DNA from: Mycolicibacterium porcinum
GTDB lineage: Bacteria > Actinomycetota > Actinomycetes > Mycobacteriales > Mycobacteriaceae
Direction: 5' to 3'
DNA length: 64,000 nt
Assembly (NCBI GenBank): GCA_002086835.1
Contig: MVIG01000002.1
Coordinates: 310,001-374,000 of the forward strand
The notes below the pieces were generated by a model. It did not search any database, was not told the DNA's origin, and saw only the letters and a list, made by a program, of their open reading frames with translations. Positions within the stretch are counted from its first letter, which is position 1; every line of letters starts with the position of its first letter. Position numbers and translations under genes: made by a program. Positions 43,694 to 52,244 of this stretch are shown piece after piece.

Positions 43694-43924
43694 GGCAGGT
43701 CCTGTTCACTGGAGCGGAGAGGAGCGGGGGCGGCTATGGCCGGATGGTCCGGCCAACTGGTTTTGAAGTTAAGTGGCCGCCAACGACGCAGCACCCCGGG
43801 AGCGCGTCTCGTAACACGGGTAACAAAGAGTTATCGCGACGGAAACGGGCAGCGTCGATTCTTGGACTGCTTGGCCCGACCATCGGACCTAGGTTGGGAC
43901 CTGAACAGGGAGGCAGGAACCGAA

Positions 43925-44638
43925 TTGAACGCACCTGCAGGCGGGGCGATCCCGCCGTTGATCCAGCGGCCGCAAAGCGTATCGGTCGCGCTGGCAGCGC
44001 ATTTCGAACGTCTGATCGCTACCGGGGAGCTCTCGCCGGGGACCCGGCTGCCCTCGGAACGTGAGCTGGCGGCCTCGATGTCAGTATCGCGGTCGTCGCT
44101 GCGTGAGGCCATGCACGAGCTCGAGGCCAAGCGTCTCGTATCGCGCGTGCGCGGTCGCGGAACCATCGTGCTGGCGCCCACGGCCAGCGTCGACGAGCTG
44201 CTTGCCATAGCCGGCGGTGGTACAGAGCAAGAGCACGCCGCCGAATTGCGCTCTGTGATAGAGCCGTCGATCGCCGAACTGGCGGCGCACCGGGCTACGT
44301 CGGCGAACCTGCTGCAGCTTCGCGATGTGCTCGACAAGTCGCACGAGAACCTGCTGCAGGCCGAGTCGCTACGCCTCGACGTCGAGTTCCATCTGTTGCT
44401 CGCGCAGGCCGCGCAGAATCCTCTGCTGACCGCCCTGCAGACCCTGGCCAGCGAGTGGACCGGGGAAGTGCGCAAGCACTCGCATTCCACGCGACACGGG
44501 CGCTGCGCGTCGGTGCGTGGTCATCAAGAGATCTTCGACGCGGTTCGGACACACGATGGTGTGGCCGCGCGGCGGGCCATGGAAGACCACCTGCGCGACG
44601 TCCGCGAACTCGTCGCCAAAGCGACGCGTTCGTCATAA
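43925..44638 (+). CDS. FadR-subfamily GntR transcriptional regulator
   Basis: A 237-residue regulator with an N-terminal winged helix (LPSERELAASMSVSRSSLREAMHEL) and a C-terminal FCD domain with metal-ligand residues in LDVEFHLLLAQAAQNP and later HQEIF and MEDHL. FCD regulators often bind carboxylic or amino acids. The TTG at 43925 lies 6 bp after AGGA and gives the standard length. It is divergent from the transporter-RidA-acetamidase operon and likely represses it. No clear TNGTNNNACNA-type operator was found in the 231-bp gap, though ACCTAGGT and TGG-N5-CCA occur there. Confidence 0.9.
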   Translation: MNAPAGGAIPPLIQRPQSVSVALAAHFERLIATGELSPGTRLPSERELAASMSVSRSSLREAMHELEAKRLVSRVRGRGTIVLAPTASVDELLAIAGGGTEQEHAAELRSVIEPSIAELAAHRATSANLLQLRDVLDKSHENLLQAESLRLDVEFHLLLAQAAQNPLLTALQTLASEWTGEVRKHSHSTRHGRCASVRGHQEIFDAVRTHDGVAARRAMEDHLRDVRELVAKATRSS

Positions 44639-44639
44639 G

Positions 44640-44703
44640 CCGCGAGCAGACACAAAATCCCCCAATTCTGCTGGGAAAAGGGAGATTTTGCGTCTGCTCG
44701 CGG
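44640..44703. terminator. Long hairpin, bidirectional terminator (repeat family)
   Basis: Arms 44640-44663 and 44680-44703 pair at 22 of 24 positions (CCGCGAGCAGACACAAAATC against its near complement), with a 16-base loop. It fills the 72-bp gap between the convergent FadR-type gene and fadE6. The ACAAAATC / GATTTTGC part yields A/T runs on both strands. It shares its core with the hairpin at 39521-39584. Confidence 0.8.
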
Positions 44704-44710
44704 AAGAGCG

Positions 44711-46906
44711 TTACGGATCGCGGGGCAGGCCCAGCAGGCGTTCGGCGATGATGTTGAGCTGAACCTCGCTGGTGCCGCCGTAGATCGTGGTGGCACGGCT
44801 GGCCAACAGGTACTCGGCCCAGCGGCCGAATTCCTGCTCGGGATCACCGACGGCGCCGTCGGTGCCGAAGGATGCCACCGCGAACTCCGCGTAACCCTGG
44901 CCGGTCTTCATCGACAGCAGCTTGGAGATCGCCGCGGCGGGCATCGCGTCGCCGCCGGCCAGCGTCAGCAGGGTCGACCGCAGGTTCAGCACCTTGGCGG
45001 CATGGCCTTCGGCGATCAGTTGGCCGGCGTGGTTCTGCTCGATCTGGTCGAACTGACCGTCGCGGAGGAACGCCACGAACTGGTCGAGGTTGGCCAGGAA
45101 CGGCGGTTCGCTGCTGCCGATCGACACCCGCTCGTTGGTCAGCGTGTTGCGGCTGACCTCCCAGCCGCGGTTGACCTCGCCGAGCACCATGTCGTCGGGC
45201 ACGAACACGTCGTCGATGAACACGGTGTTGAACATCGCGTTGCCGGTCAGCTCGCGCAGCGGCTTCACCTCGACGCCAGGGGACTTCATGTCGAGCAGGA
45301 AGTACGTGATCCCGTTGTGCTTCGGAGCGTTGGAGTCCGTCCGCGCCAGCAGGGCGCCCCACTCCGAGAACTGCGCACCCGTCGTCCAGATCTTCTGCCC
45401 GGTGATGCGCCAGCCGCCGTCGACCTTGGTGGCCTTGGTGGTCAGGCTGGCCAGGTCCGAACCTGCGCCCGGTTCCGAAAACAGCTGGCACCAGATCATT
45501 TCACCGCGGAATGTCGGCGGCAGGAAGCGCTGCTTCTGCTCGTCGGTGCCGAACGCCACGATCGACGGGATGATCCACGACGCGATGCCCATCTGCGGGC
45601 GCCGCACGCGCCCGGTGCTGAACTCCTGGGCGATGATGATCTGCTCGATCGGTTCCGCCGCGCGGCCCCACGGCCTGGGCAGGTGGGGTTGCACCCAGCC
45701 ACCCTCGGCGATCGCGGTGTTGCGCTCGGCGCCCTTCGGAATGGCCTTCAGGCCTGCGACTTCCGCGCGGATCTCGTCACGCAGCTTCTCGGTGTCGGGA
45801 TCCAGGTCGATGTCGACGGGACGCATTCCGGTCGTGGTCGCGGTATCGACCACGGACTGCGGGTAGTCGGAGGCCCGGCCGAAGCACGCGGCCAGCACGA
45901 GCGCGCGCCGGTAGTACACGTTGGTGTCGTGTTCCCAGGTGAAGCCGATGCCGCCGTGCACCTGGATGCAGTCCTGGGTGGCGTGTTGTGCGGCGGCCGG
46001 TGCCAAGGTGGCGGCGACCGCGGCGGCGAATTCGAAATGGGTTTCCGCTGTCGGGTCTTCCTGGGCATCGTCGAGCGCCCGGGCAGCGTCCCAGACCGCG
46101 GCGGTGGCCCGCTCGGTCTCGGCGATCATCCCGGCGCACTTGTGCTTGATCGCCTGGAACTGGCCGATCGGCCTGCCGAACTGCTCGCGGATCTTGGCGT
46201 ATGCGGTGGCGGTATCGGTGGCCCACCGGGCCACACCGATGGCTTCGGCAGACAGCAGGGTCGTGATCAGGGCGCGGGCCCGTGCGCGGTCGAGGCTCGA
46301 CAGCACCCGATCGCCGGTCACCTCGGTGGCGTTGGCCCGGACATGGGCCAGTGGACGCAACGGGTCGACGCTGCGCACCGGCTCGATCTCCAACTGGGCG
46401 GCGTCCAGCACCACCCACTGAACTCCGGATTCGATGGCGACCGGCAGCACCAGGACCGATGCCTGTGCGGCGGCGGGTACTGCCCGTGCCTCGCCACGGA
46501 TCACCAGGCCGTCGCCGTGCCGGGTGGCGGTCAGGCCCGAGTCGATGGCGTACGCGGCGATTGTCTCGCCGGAAGCCAGGCCGGCCAGGATCTTGGACTC
46601 GGGATTGTCGGCCGAGATCAGCGCGCCGGCGATCGCCGACGGGACGAAGGGTCCGGGCACGGCGCCGTACCCGAACTCGGCCAGCGTGATGGCCAGCTCG
46701 AGGATTCCGAAGCCCTGCCCGCCAACGGATTCCGAGAGATGAACACCTTGCAGGCCCTGCTCGGCGGCGGCTTTCCAGTACGGCGGCGGGTTGGGGATGG
46801 GCGTCTCGAGCGCCTCGTGGAGCACCTCTGAGGGCGCCACGCGCGCTACCAGGGACCGAACAGAATCGGCCAGGTCGCTGTGCTCAGACGTGATCGCAAT
46901 GGGCAT
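44711..46906 (-). CDS. fadE6: Double acyl-CoA dehydrogenase FadE6
   Basis: A 731-residue protein made of two acyl-CoA dehydrogenase halves, the same length as M. tuberculosis FadE6 as I recall it. The N-terminal half is shorter and diverged (ARWATDTATAYAKIREQFGRP, HGGIGFTWEHDTNVYYRRA). The C-terminal half has the FAD-binding QLFSEPGAGSDLASLTTKA, KIWTTGAQFSEWGALLAR and GGTSEVQLNIIAERLLGLPRDP. In such fusions often only one half binds FAD. It takes part in lipid or sterol side-chain oxidation by family analogy only. Confidence 0.93.
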   Translation of the reverse strand: MPIAITSEHSDLADSVRSLVARVAPSEVLHEALETPIPNPPPYWKAAAEQGLQGVHLSESVGGQGFGILELAITLAEFGYGAVPGPFVPSAIAGALISADNPESKILAGLASGETIAAYAIDSGLTATRHGDGLVIRGEARAVPAAAQASVLVLPVAIESGVQWVVLDAAQLEIEPVRSVDPLRPLAHVRANATEVTGDRVLSSLDRARARALITTLLSAEAIGVARWATDTATAYAKIREQFGRPIGQFQAIKHKCAGMIAETERATAAVWDAARALDDAQEDPTAETHFEFAAAVAATLAPAAAQHATQDCIQVHGGIGFTWEHDTNVYYRRALVLAACFGRASDYPQSVVDTATTTGMRPVDIDLDPDTEKLRDEIRAEVAGLKAIPKGAERNTAIAEGGWVQPHLPRPWGRAAEPIEQIIIAQEFSTGRVRRPQMGIASWIIPSIVAFGTDEQKQRFLPPTFRGEMIWCQLFSEPGAGSDLASLTTKATKVDGGWRITGQKIWTTGAQFSEWGALLARTDSNAPKHNGITYFLLDMKSPGVEVKPLRELTGNAMFNTVFIDDVFVPDDMVLGEVNRGWEVSRNTLTNERVSIGSSEPPFLANLDQFVAFLRDGQFDQIEQNHAGQLIAEGHAAKVLNLRSTLLTLAGGDAMPAAAISKLLSMKTGQGYAEFAVASFGTDGAVGDPEQEFGRWAEYLLASRATTIYGGTSEVQLNIIAERLLGLPRDP

Positions 46907-46991
46907 GCGGCACCTCCATCCGGGGCAGGTCTCGAATAACCGGTCGGTTGGGCCGAGGGTACCCCGGCGTGACGCGCACCACTCCGGCGGC

Positions 46992-47981
46992 CTATTTAAC
47001 CCCGTTTACTACGTGAGCCAGGTGTTTGCCGTCGCGGATGCGTTGGCAGTTGTCGACCGCCATGGTCAGGTAGCGGCGCATGGTGTCGACGGTGTACCAG
47101 GTGACGTGCGGGGTGAGCACCACATTGGGCAGCTCGAGCAGGGGATTGCCGGGCGGCACGGGTTCTTCGGCGAAGACGTCCAGTCCGGCCGCGGCCACCT
47201 GCCCGGTGCGCAGTGCCTCGATGAGGGCGGGCTCGTCGATGATCGGTCCGCGCGCGGTGTTGACGATGACGGCGCCGGGCTTCATCGACGCCAGTGCCTT
47301 GCCGTCGAGGAGTCCGTGGGTGGACTCGGTCAGCGGGAGGTGCAGCGAGACGATGTCGCTGGCGGCCAACAACTCTGGCAGGCCGCGCCACTGCGGGTGC
47401 CCGGTGTCGCGGGTGCTGGTGTGGATCACCTGTGCCGGGTCGGCGCCCATCGCGACCACGATCCGCTCGACCCGCTTGGCGACGTTGCCGTAGCCGAGCA
47501 GGCCCACCGTGCAGCTGCCGATGTCGCGCACGGTTTCGCCCAGGCTGTGGTCCGAGGGCCAGCCCGTGCCCTCCCGGGTGGCACGGTCCAGTTCGGGTAA
47601 CCGGCGCAGCGCGGCCAGCATCAGCAGCACGGTGCCCTCGGCCACCGACGGCGCATTGGCCCCGGGCATGTTGGCCACCAGGATGCCGAGCCGGGTGGCG
47701 GTGTCGACGTCGATGGTGTTCACCCCGGCGCCCAGCTTGTGCACCAGCCGAAGCCGCAGTCCACGCTCCAGGTCATCGCCGGAAACCGGTCGCAACACAT
47801 GCCAGAGCACCTCCGCCGACGGCAGTTCCCGGTAGAACGTGGTGTCGTCGTCCTCGGCGCAGAACGTCACATCGAGCCAGTCCCGATGGGGTGCAAGAAA
47901 ATCCATCACCTTGTCGCCGGGGGTGAAATGGGCCAGGACCCTGATCCTGCCGGAGTTCACCGCCACCGCTTCGCGATCCAT
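46992..47981 (-). CDS. D-isomer-specific 2-hydroxyacid dehydrogenase
   Basis: A protein of about 329 residues that reduces 2-oxoacids or oxidises D-2-hydroxyacids with NAD(P). The nucleotide motif GLLGYGNVAKRVERI, the substrate Arg in VNTARGPIIDEPAL, the Glu in LDVFAEEPVPPGNPLLEL and the late His in LTPHVTWYT are present. The start is uncertain: ATG at 47981, or a GTG at 47960 that forms a GTGA overlap with the hydrolase stop. It is the third gene of the TetR-hydrolase operon. Confidence 0.9.
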   Translation of the reverse strand: MDREAVAVNSGRIRVLAHFTPGDKVMDFLAPHRDWLDVTFCAEDDDTTFYRELPSAEVLWHVLRPVSGDDLERGLRLRLVHKLGAGVNTIDVDTATRLGILVANMPGANAPSVAEGTVLLMLAALRRLPELDRATREGTGWPSDHSLGETVRDIGSCTVGLLGYGNVAKRVERIVVAMGADPAQVIHTSTRDTGHPQWRGLPELLAASDIVSLHLPLTESTHGLLDGKALASMKPGAVIVNTARGPIIDEPALIEALRTGQVAAAGLDVFAEEPVPPGNPLLELPNVVLTPHVTWYTVDTMRRYLTMAVDNCQRIRDGKHLAHVVNGVK

Positions 47982-49084
47982 CGAGCGATGGTATCGGCCT
48001 GTTCGGCTCGCGCGCCCGGAGTCGTGAAGTAATGGTCGGTGTCGATCGAGCACCGGGACTTGTCCGTGCCGGCCAGCGCGTCATAGATGCGTTCAGCGTC
48101 GGACGGGTACACCCCGGTGTCCTGATCGGCGTTGATCACCAGTGCCGGACAGGTGATGCGGGCCAGGTGCGGCTCGGCCCGGGTCTGGGCGTGGCGCAGG
48201 CTCCACATGCCGATCCAGTTGCGCACAGTGGTGGCCGCGGCGATGCCACGGGCCGATCGGTTGGCCTTGATCGGAGTCCCGGCGTAGCAGAGGTTGGGCT
48301 GCCGGTTGGTGGGTTCGACGGTCGGGTCGACCATCCTCGGGTCGGCCCAGGTGCGCATCACCGTGAAGGGGCGGTCCGAATATCCCGCCGCCTGAATCCT
48401 TTTCAGCTCGTCGGTGGCCCAGTCGGTGATCTTCTCGTTGCGGGCGATCTGGGCAGCGCGGTACCGCGCCACGAAGTCGGCGGAATAGGGAGCGGTGTTG
48501 CGCTCGTCGAACAGGTCCAGGTCGGGGTCGCTGGCGATGGCGTCGTTCTCGTCGACGACGGACGCGTCCATCCAGGCGGTCAGGACGTCGGGGCGGCCCG
48601 GGTGGGCCGCGCTGGCGACGTAACCGTCGGCGGGCAACAGATCGGTCAGGCCCGCGGCGGGCCGCATCCCGTCCAGCGGCTCCACGTTCGGGTCGACGGC
48701 TTGGGACTGGTAGGCCGCCATCAGCGAGCCGCCCCCGGAGTTACCCAGCAACACAACGGTTTCAATGCCCTGTGCCTCGCGCAGCCAGCGCACGCCGACG
48801 CCGATGTCGACCAGTGCGTGGTCCAGCAGGAAGCTGCTCTCGAAGCCTCGGAAGCGGGTGTTCCAGCCGAGGAAGCCGATACCTCTGGCGGCCAAGTACT
48901 CGGCGATGTAGTGCTCGGAGAAGTCGATCTGGTAGTGCGTGGCGATCACGGCGACCGTGGGTTTGCGTTCTGAGCTCCGGTAATACAGTCCCTGGCACGG
49001 GTATCCGCCCGCACCGGCGCGCTGGGCCGTCGGCGATTCCAGCCCGACGAACTCGCGGATCACTTCCGGTGACGCTGTGCTCAT
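47957..49084 (-). CDS. Alpha/beta hydrolase, Rv0272c-like
   Basis: A 375-residue alpha/beta hydrolase with the nucleophile elbow VLLGNSGGGSLMAAYQS and a late His in SIDTDHYFTTPG; the acid is probably Asp in INADQDTGVYPSD. A long insert (about residues 140-290) forms a lid. Length and position agree with Rv0272c of M. tuberculosis, whose role is unknown to me. Its ATG overlaps the TetR stop by 4 bases. Confidence 0.88.
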   Translation of the reverse strand: MSTASPEVIREFVGLESPTAQRAGAGGYPCQGLYYRSSERKPTVAVIATHYQIDFSEHYIAEYLAARGIGFLGWNTRFRGFESSFLLDHALVDIGVGVRWLREAQGIETVVLLGNSGGGSLMAAYQSQAVDPNVEPLDGMRPAAGLTDLLPADGYVASAAHPGRPDVLTAWMDASVVDENDAIASDPDLDLFDERNTAPYSADFVARYRAAQIARNEKITDWATDELKRIQAAGYSDRPFTVMRTWADPRMVDPTVEPTNRQPNLCYAGTPIKANRSARGIAAATTVRNWIGMWSLRHAQTRAEPHLARITCPALVINADQDTGVYPSDAERIYDALAGTDKSRCSIDTDHYFTTPGARAEQADTIARWIAKRWR

Positions 49085-49710
49085 GAATGCGGGTTCCCCT
49101 CGTGGTAGATGGTCCGGTAAAACACGTTGGCCAGGGTGGTGATGCAGGCGGTGTCGTCGGCGGTGGCGTCGCGGCCGCCGGACAGTTGGACGTAGCAGAA
49201 CTGATTGAGCATCGACACCAGGGCGACGGCGGTCAGGTGGGCGTCGTCGCCGGGGCAGAACCCGTGCTGCTGAGCATGTTTGACCATTTCGGTGATCATC
49301 GCGATGGGCAGCTGGCAGATCTCGTCCCAGTATTCGGCGAAGTCGTCGTCGATCATCGCCATCTGGGACACGCTGATGATCTCGGCCAGGCGATGCCGGT
49401 AGGTCATCCAGTGCGCGGAGGCCGCCTGGTGGCAGCGCTCCCAGTTGGTCAGGTTGGGTGCCGTCGCCGGGAGCGCGCGCTCGCGGGCCTCGTTACGGAA
49501 TCGCAAGGCCCATTCACGGACCATGGCTTCCTTCGAGGCGTAGTAGTTGTAGAACGACGCCGCGGACCGGCCCGCCTCGGAGGCGATGTCGGAGATCGTC
49601 GTGGCGAGAATGCCCTTGCGGGCCACCACGGCGCGGGCCGCGTTGTCGATCGCTGCCTGGGTCTGACGTCCGCGCGCGGTCGGCAGCGGGGTGCGGGGGC
49701 TGACGGTCAC
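49081..49710 (-). CDS. TetR family regulator, Rv0273c-like
   Basis: A 209-residue TetR regulator. The helix-turn-helix is ATTISDIASEAGRSAASFYNYYASKEAMV, in the first quarter. The GTG at 49710 has GAGGAA at a good distance, and the frame further upstream has no better start. It heads an operon with the hydrolase and the hydroxyacid dehydrogenase and is divergent from the Rv0274-like gene, with a perfect palindrome between them that it probably binds. Confidence 0.92.
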   Translation of the reverse strand: MTVSPRTPLPTARGRQTQAAIDNAARAVVARKGILATTISDIASEAGRSAASFYNYYASKEAMVREWALRFRNEARERALPATAPNLTNWERCHQAASAHWMTYRHRLAEIISVSQMAMIDDDFAEYWDEICQLPIAMITEMVKHAQQHGFCPGDDAHLTAVALVSMLNQFCYVQLSGGRDATADDTACITTLANVFYRTIYHEGNPHS

Positions 49711-49761
49711 GGATTCCTCACTGAGGGCGGGCCGGGAAATCTCGCGCGGCCATTGATCACT

Positions 49762-49785
49762 TCTGAATCTGATGTTAGATTCAGA
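49762..49785. promoter_or_regulatory. Palindromic operator between divergent TetR and Rv0274-like genes
   Basis: TCTGAATCT (49762-49770) and AGATTCAGA (49777-49785) form a perfect 9-base inverted repeat with a 6-base spacer. It lies 52 bp from the TetR start and 49 bp from the opposing start, so one dimer site could control both directions, as is usual for divergent TetR genes. Confidence 0.8.
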
Positions 49786-49834
49786 TTCGCAGCAGCGCCA
49801 GTCCCTGGTGCGTTCGCCCCGGAGGTTCATCGAC

Positions 49835-50416
49835 GTGATCAAGCCCGACAATCCCAACTCGGAGTTCGAGTTCGGCGGAATCAACCATGTGGCACTGGTG
49901 TGTGCCGACATGGCCCGCACGGTCGACTTCTACACCAACGTGCTCGGCATGCCCCTGATCAAATCGCTCGACCTGCCCGGGGGCATGGGGCAGCACTTCT
50001 TCTTCGACGCGGGCAACGGGGACTGCATCGCGTTCTTCTGGTTCAAGGAGGCCCCGGACGGCGTGCCGGGGATCTCGGCGCCTGCCGCGATCCCCGGTAT
50101 CGGCGAATTCGTCAGCGCCACCGGCTCACTGAATCACATCGCGCTGCACGTGCCGGCCGAGAAGTTCGATGAGTACCGGCAGAAGCTCAAGGCCAAGGGC
50201 GTTCGCGTCGGCCCGGTGCTCAACCATGACGACAGCCCGATGCAGGCGTCGGCCACGGTGCATCCCGGCGTGTACGTGCGGTCGTTCTACTTCCTCGACC
50301 CGGACGGGATCACCCTGGAATTCGCCTGCTGGACCAAGGAATTCACCGACAACGATGCGCAAGCTGAGCCCAAGACGGCAGCCGATCGCCGTCCGCCGGT
50401 GGCAGCGGGGCGGTAA
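49835..50416 (+). CDS. Glyoxalase/extradiol dioxygenase fold protein, Rv0274-like
   Basis: A 193-residue vicinal-oxygen-chelate protein, the same length as Rv0274. Metal ligands are likely the His in GINHVALVCADM, the His in SLNHIALHVP and the Glu in DPDGITLEFACW, as in type I extradiol dioxygenases and glyoxalases. The GTG at 49835 has GGAGG 9 bp upstream; the ATG at 49772 lies inside the operator. The reaction is unknown. Confidence 0.9.
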   Translation: MIKPDNPNSEFEFGGINHVALVCADMARTVDFYTNVLGMPLIKSLDLPGGMGQHFFFDAGNGDCIAFFWFKEAPDGVPGISAPAAIPGIGEFVSATGSLNHIALHVPAEKFDEYRQKLKAKGVRVGPVLNHDDSPMQASATVHPGVYVRSFYFLDPDGITLEFACWTKEFTDNDAQAEPKTAADRRPPVAAGR

Positions 50417-50423
50417 CCGGTCC

Positions 50424-51254
50424 CTACTTGGTGGCGGTGACGAAGTACCCCCGCGGCACACCGGGGACGTCGAGCGGCACCGCGGGCGCGAACCACCGGT
50501 TCCACTTGTTGCCCGGCTCGGCCACGTCGGTCACCGCTGCTGACCAGCCCAGCGGTTCGCACAGTTGCTCAGGTGAGTCGGTCCCGAACAGCCATGGCGC
50601 CCCGTTGCGGGACATCTGCTCGCGGACCGCGGCCAGCATCACGCTGTCCAGCAGGACTTTCCCGACGATGTCGTAGAGCAGCACCGAACCGGGCGCCGAG
50701 AGCGCGTCGATCCGCTCGAACAGCGCGTGCACAGCGCTCTCGTCGAGGTACTGCAGCAGCCCTTCCATCAACCAGACGGCCGGCTGATCGGCGTCGAACC
50801 CGTTGGCCCGCAACGTGTCGGTCCAGTCCTTGGTGAGGTCGACACCGATGGCCACCCGTCGGCAGCGCGGCTCCTCACCGGCCAACGCCTCAGCCTTGGT
50901 CGCGATCACAGCGGGCTGGTCGAGTTCGAACACCGTCGTGCCGTCGGGCCACGCCAGGCGGTAAGCCCGTGCGTCGAGGCCCGCCGCGAGGATCACCACC
51001 TGCCGGACCCGAGGCGCGGCGTGCAGCAAGGCCTCGTCCCAGAAGCGGGTACGCACCACGATCTGCAGGGTGGACTTGTCACCGCTGGCGGCGACGGCCT
51101 CGGCGAGCATCTGCTGACCGCGTTCACCGGCCAGCCGCTGTGCGAACGGATCTTCGAAAAGCCGGTCGGGACGGCGGTTTTCCTCGGCGCGGATGGCGGC
51201 CACCAGGACGCCGGTATCAGCGACGGCCTGACCTGGAGTCTGTCCGGAAGTCAT
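50424..51254 (-). CDS. LCM-type SAM-dependent methyltransferase (TIGR00027-like)
   Basis: A 276-residue member of the large mycobacterial family of putative methyltransferases related to leucine carboxyl methyltransferases. Signature parts are FEDPFAQRLAG, VRTRFWDEAL, VVILAAGLDARAYRL, TTVFELDQPAVIATK and WLMEGLLQYLD. The acceptor is not known for most members. A paralogue is at 56990-57892. It converges on the Rv0274-like gene with 7 bp between. Confidence 0.92.
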   Translation of the reverse strand: MTSGQTPGQAVADTGVLVAAIRAEENRRPDRLFEDPFAQRLAGERGQQMLAEAVAASGDKSTLQIVVRTRFWDEALLHAAPRVRQVVILAAGLDARAYRLAWPDGTTVFELDQPAVIATKAEALAGEEPRCRRVAIGVDLTKDWTDTLRANGFDADQPAVWLMEGLLQYLDESAVHALFERIDALSAPGSVLLYDIVGKVLLDSVMLAAVREQMSRNGAPWLFGTDSPEQLCEPLGWSAAVTDVAEPGNKWNRWFAPAVPLDVPGVPRGYFVTATK

Positions 51255-51261
51255 ACCGCCA

Positions 51262-52146
51262 TCATGCGCGTCGAGCAGGACTCAGGTCTTGGATATTTTT
51301 GTCACGCGATTCCCGCGCGAGCAGTTGCAGCGCATCCGCCGAACTCGAGCCCTCAGCCGTGGTCACCACGCACAGTGATTGCTCGACGTCACGGGCGAGC
51401 TTCAGATTCTGCATCGTGACCGTCAGCGGGCCGGCGAGCGGATGACGCAGCTCATATGAGTCTGCCTCGCACGGCTTGACCCGGTGATCCGCCCACAGTG
51501 ACACGAATTCGGGGCTCTTGACCGACAATTCGCCGATCAGGGCTGACAGCAGCGCGTCATCGGGGTGTCGGCCGGCAGCCAGGCGCAGGCTGCCGACCAC
51601 AGTCCGGACCTTGCGGGGCCAATCCACATAGAGATCACGGGTGTGAGGATCGAGGAACAGCAGCCGGGCCAGGTTCGGCCGGGTCGAGGGATGGTCCACT
51701 GCGGTGAAATCCACGTGGCCCGCCAGCAGCGCATGGCCCAACTCGTTCCAGGCCAGAACGTCGGTGCGGCGACCGATCACCATGACCGGCAGGTGGTCCA
51801 TCGAGCGCAACAGCTCACGCGTCAATGCGCTGACGCGCTCGACCGGGGGCCGTCGTGGTGGTTGTGTCCGCTGGGACGCCAGCTCGCGCAGGTGCGCCTG
51901 TTCGTGAACATCCAGCTGCAGAGCCCGCGCCAGCGCCTCGAGGATCGCGTCCGACGCATTGGTCGACTGTCCCTGCTCCAACCGCGTGTAATACGACACG
52001 CTCACCCCGGCGAGCTGGGCGACTTCCTCCCGTCGCAGCCCCGCCACCCGGCGCCGCTCGCCGTATCGCGTCAGGCCCACATCCTCCGGACGCAGCCGCG
52101 CACGCCTGGCCCGCAGGAATTCGCCGAGTTGTCCGGTGGTCACCAC
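51262..52146 (-). CDS. XRE family regulator with MmyB-like ligand domain
   Basis: A 294-residue regulator. The helix-turn-helix is GLRREEVAQLAGVSVSYYTRLEQG near residue 40, and the C-terminal MmyB-like domain has VLAWNELGHALLAGHVDF and LFLDPHTRDLYVDW. The GTG at 52146 has GGAGG 9 bp upstream. Such actinobacterial regulators are often divergent from oxidoreductases or hydrolases they control; here the neighbour is the metallo-hydrolase 98 bp away. Confidence 0.92.
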   Translation of the reverse strand: MVTTGQLGEFLRARRARLRPEDVGLTRYGERRRVAGLRREEVAQLAGVSVSYYTRLEQGQSTNASDAILEALARALQLDVHEQAHLRELASQRTQPPRRPPVERVSALTRELLRSMDHLPVMVIGRRTDVLAWNELGHALLAGHVDFTAVDHPSTRPNLARLLFLDPHTRDLYVDWPRKVRTVVGSLRLAAGRHPDDALLSALIGELSVKSPEFVSLWADHRVKPCEADSYELRHPLAGPLTVTMQNLKLARDVEQSLCVVTTAEGSSSADALQLLARESRDKNIQDLSPARRA

Positions 52147-52244
52147 CCCACTATGCCTCCGGTCTGATGGGCCGTGCCTATCCCTGCCAGTGGTAGGCAC
52201 CGCCGGGGCTGGTTGACCGGTGCCGCCGTGGCCAGGCTGAGGAC

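Noticed and set aside
43694..43924. ACCTAGGT palindrome and TGG-N5-CCA as FadR-type operator
   Set aside because: Neither fits the usual TNGTNNNACNA pattern and each occurs once.
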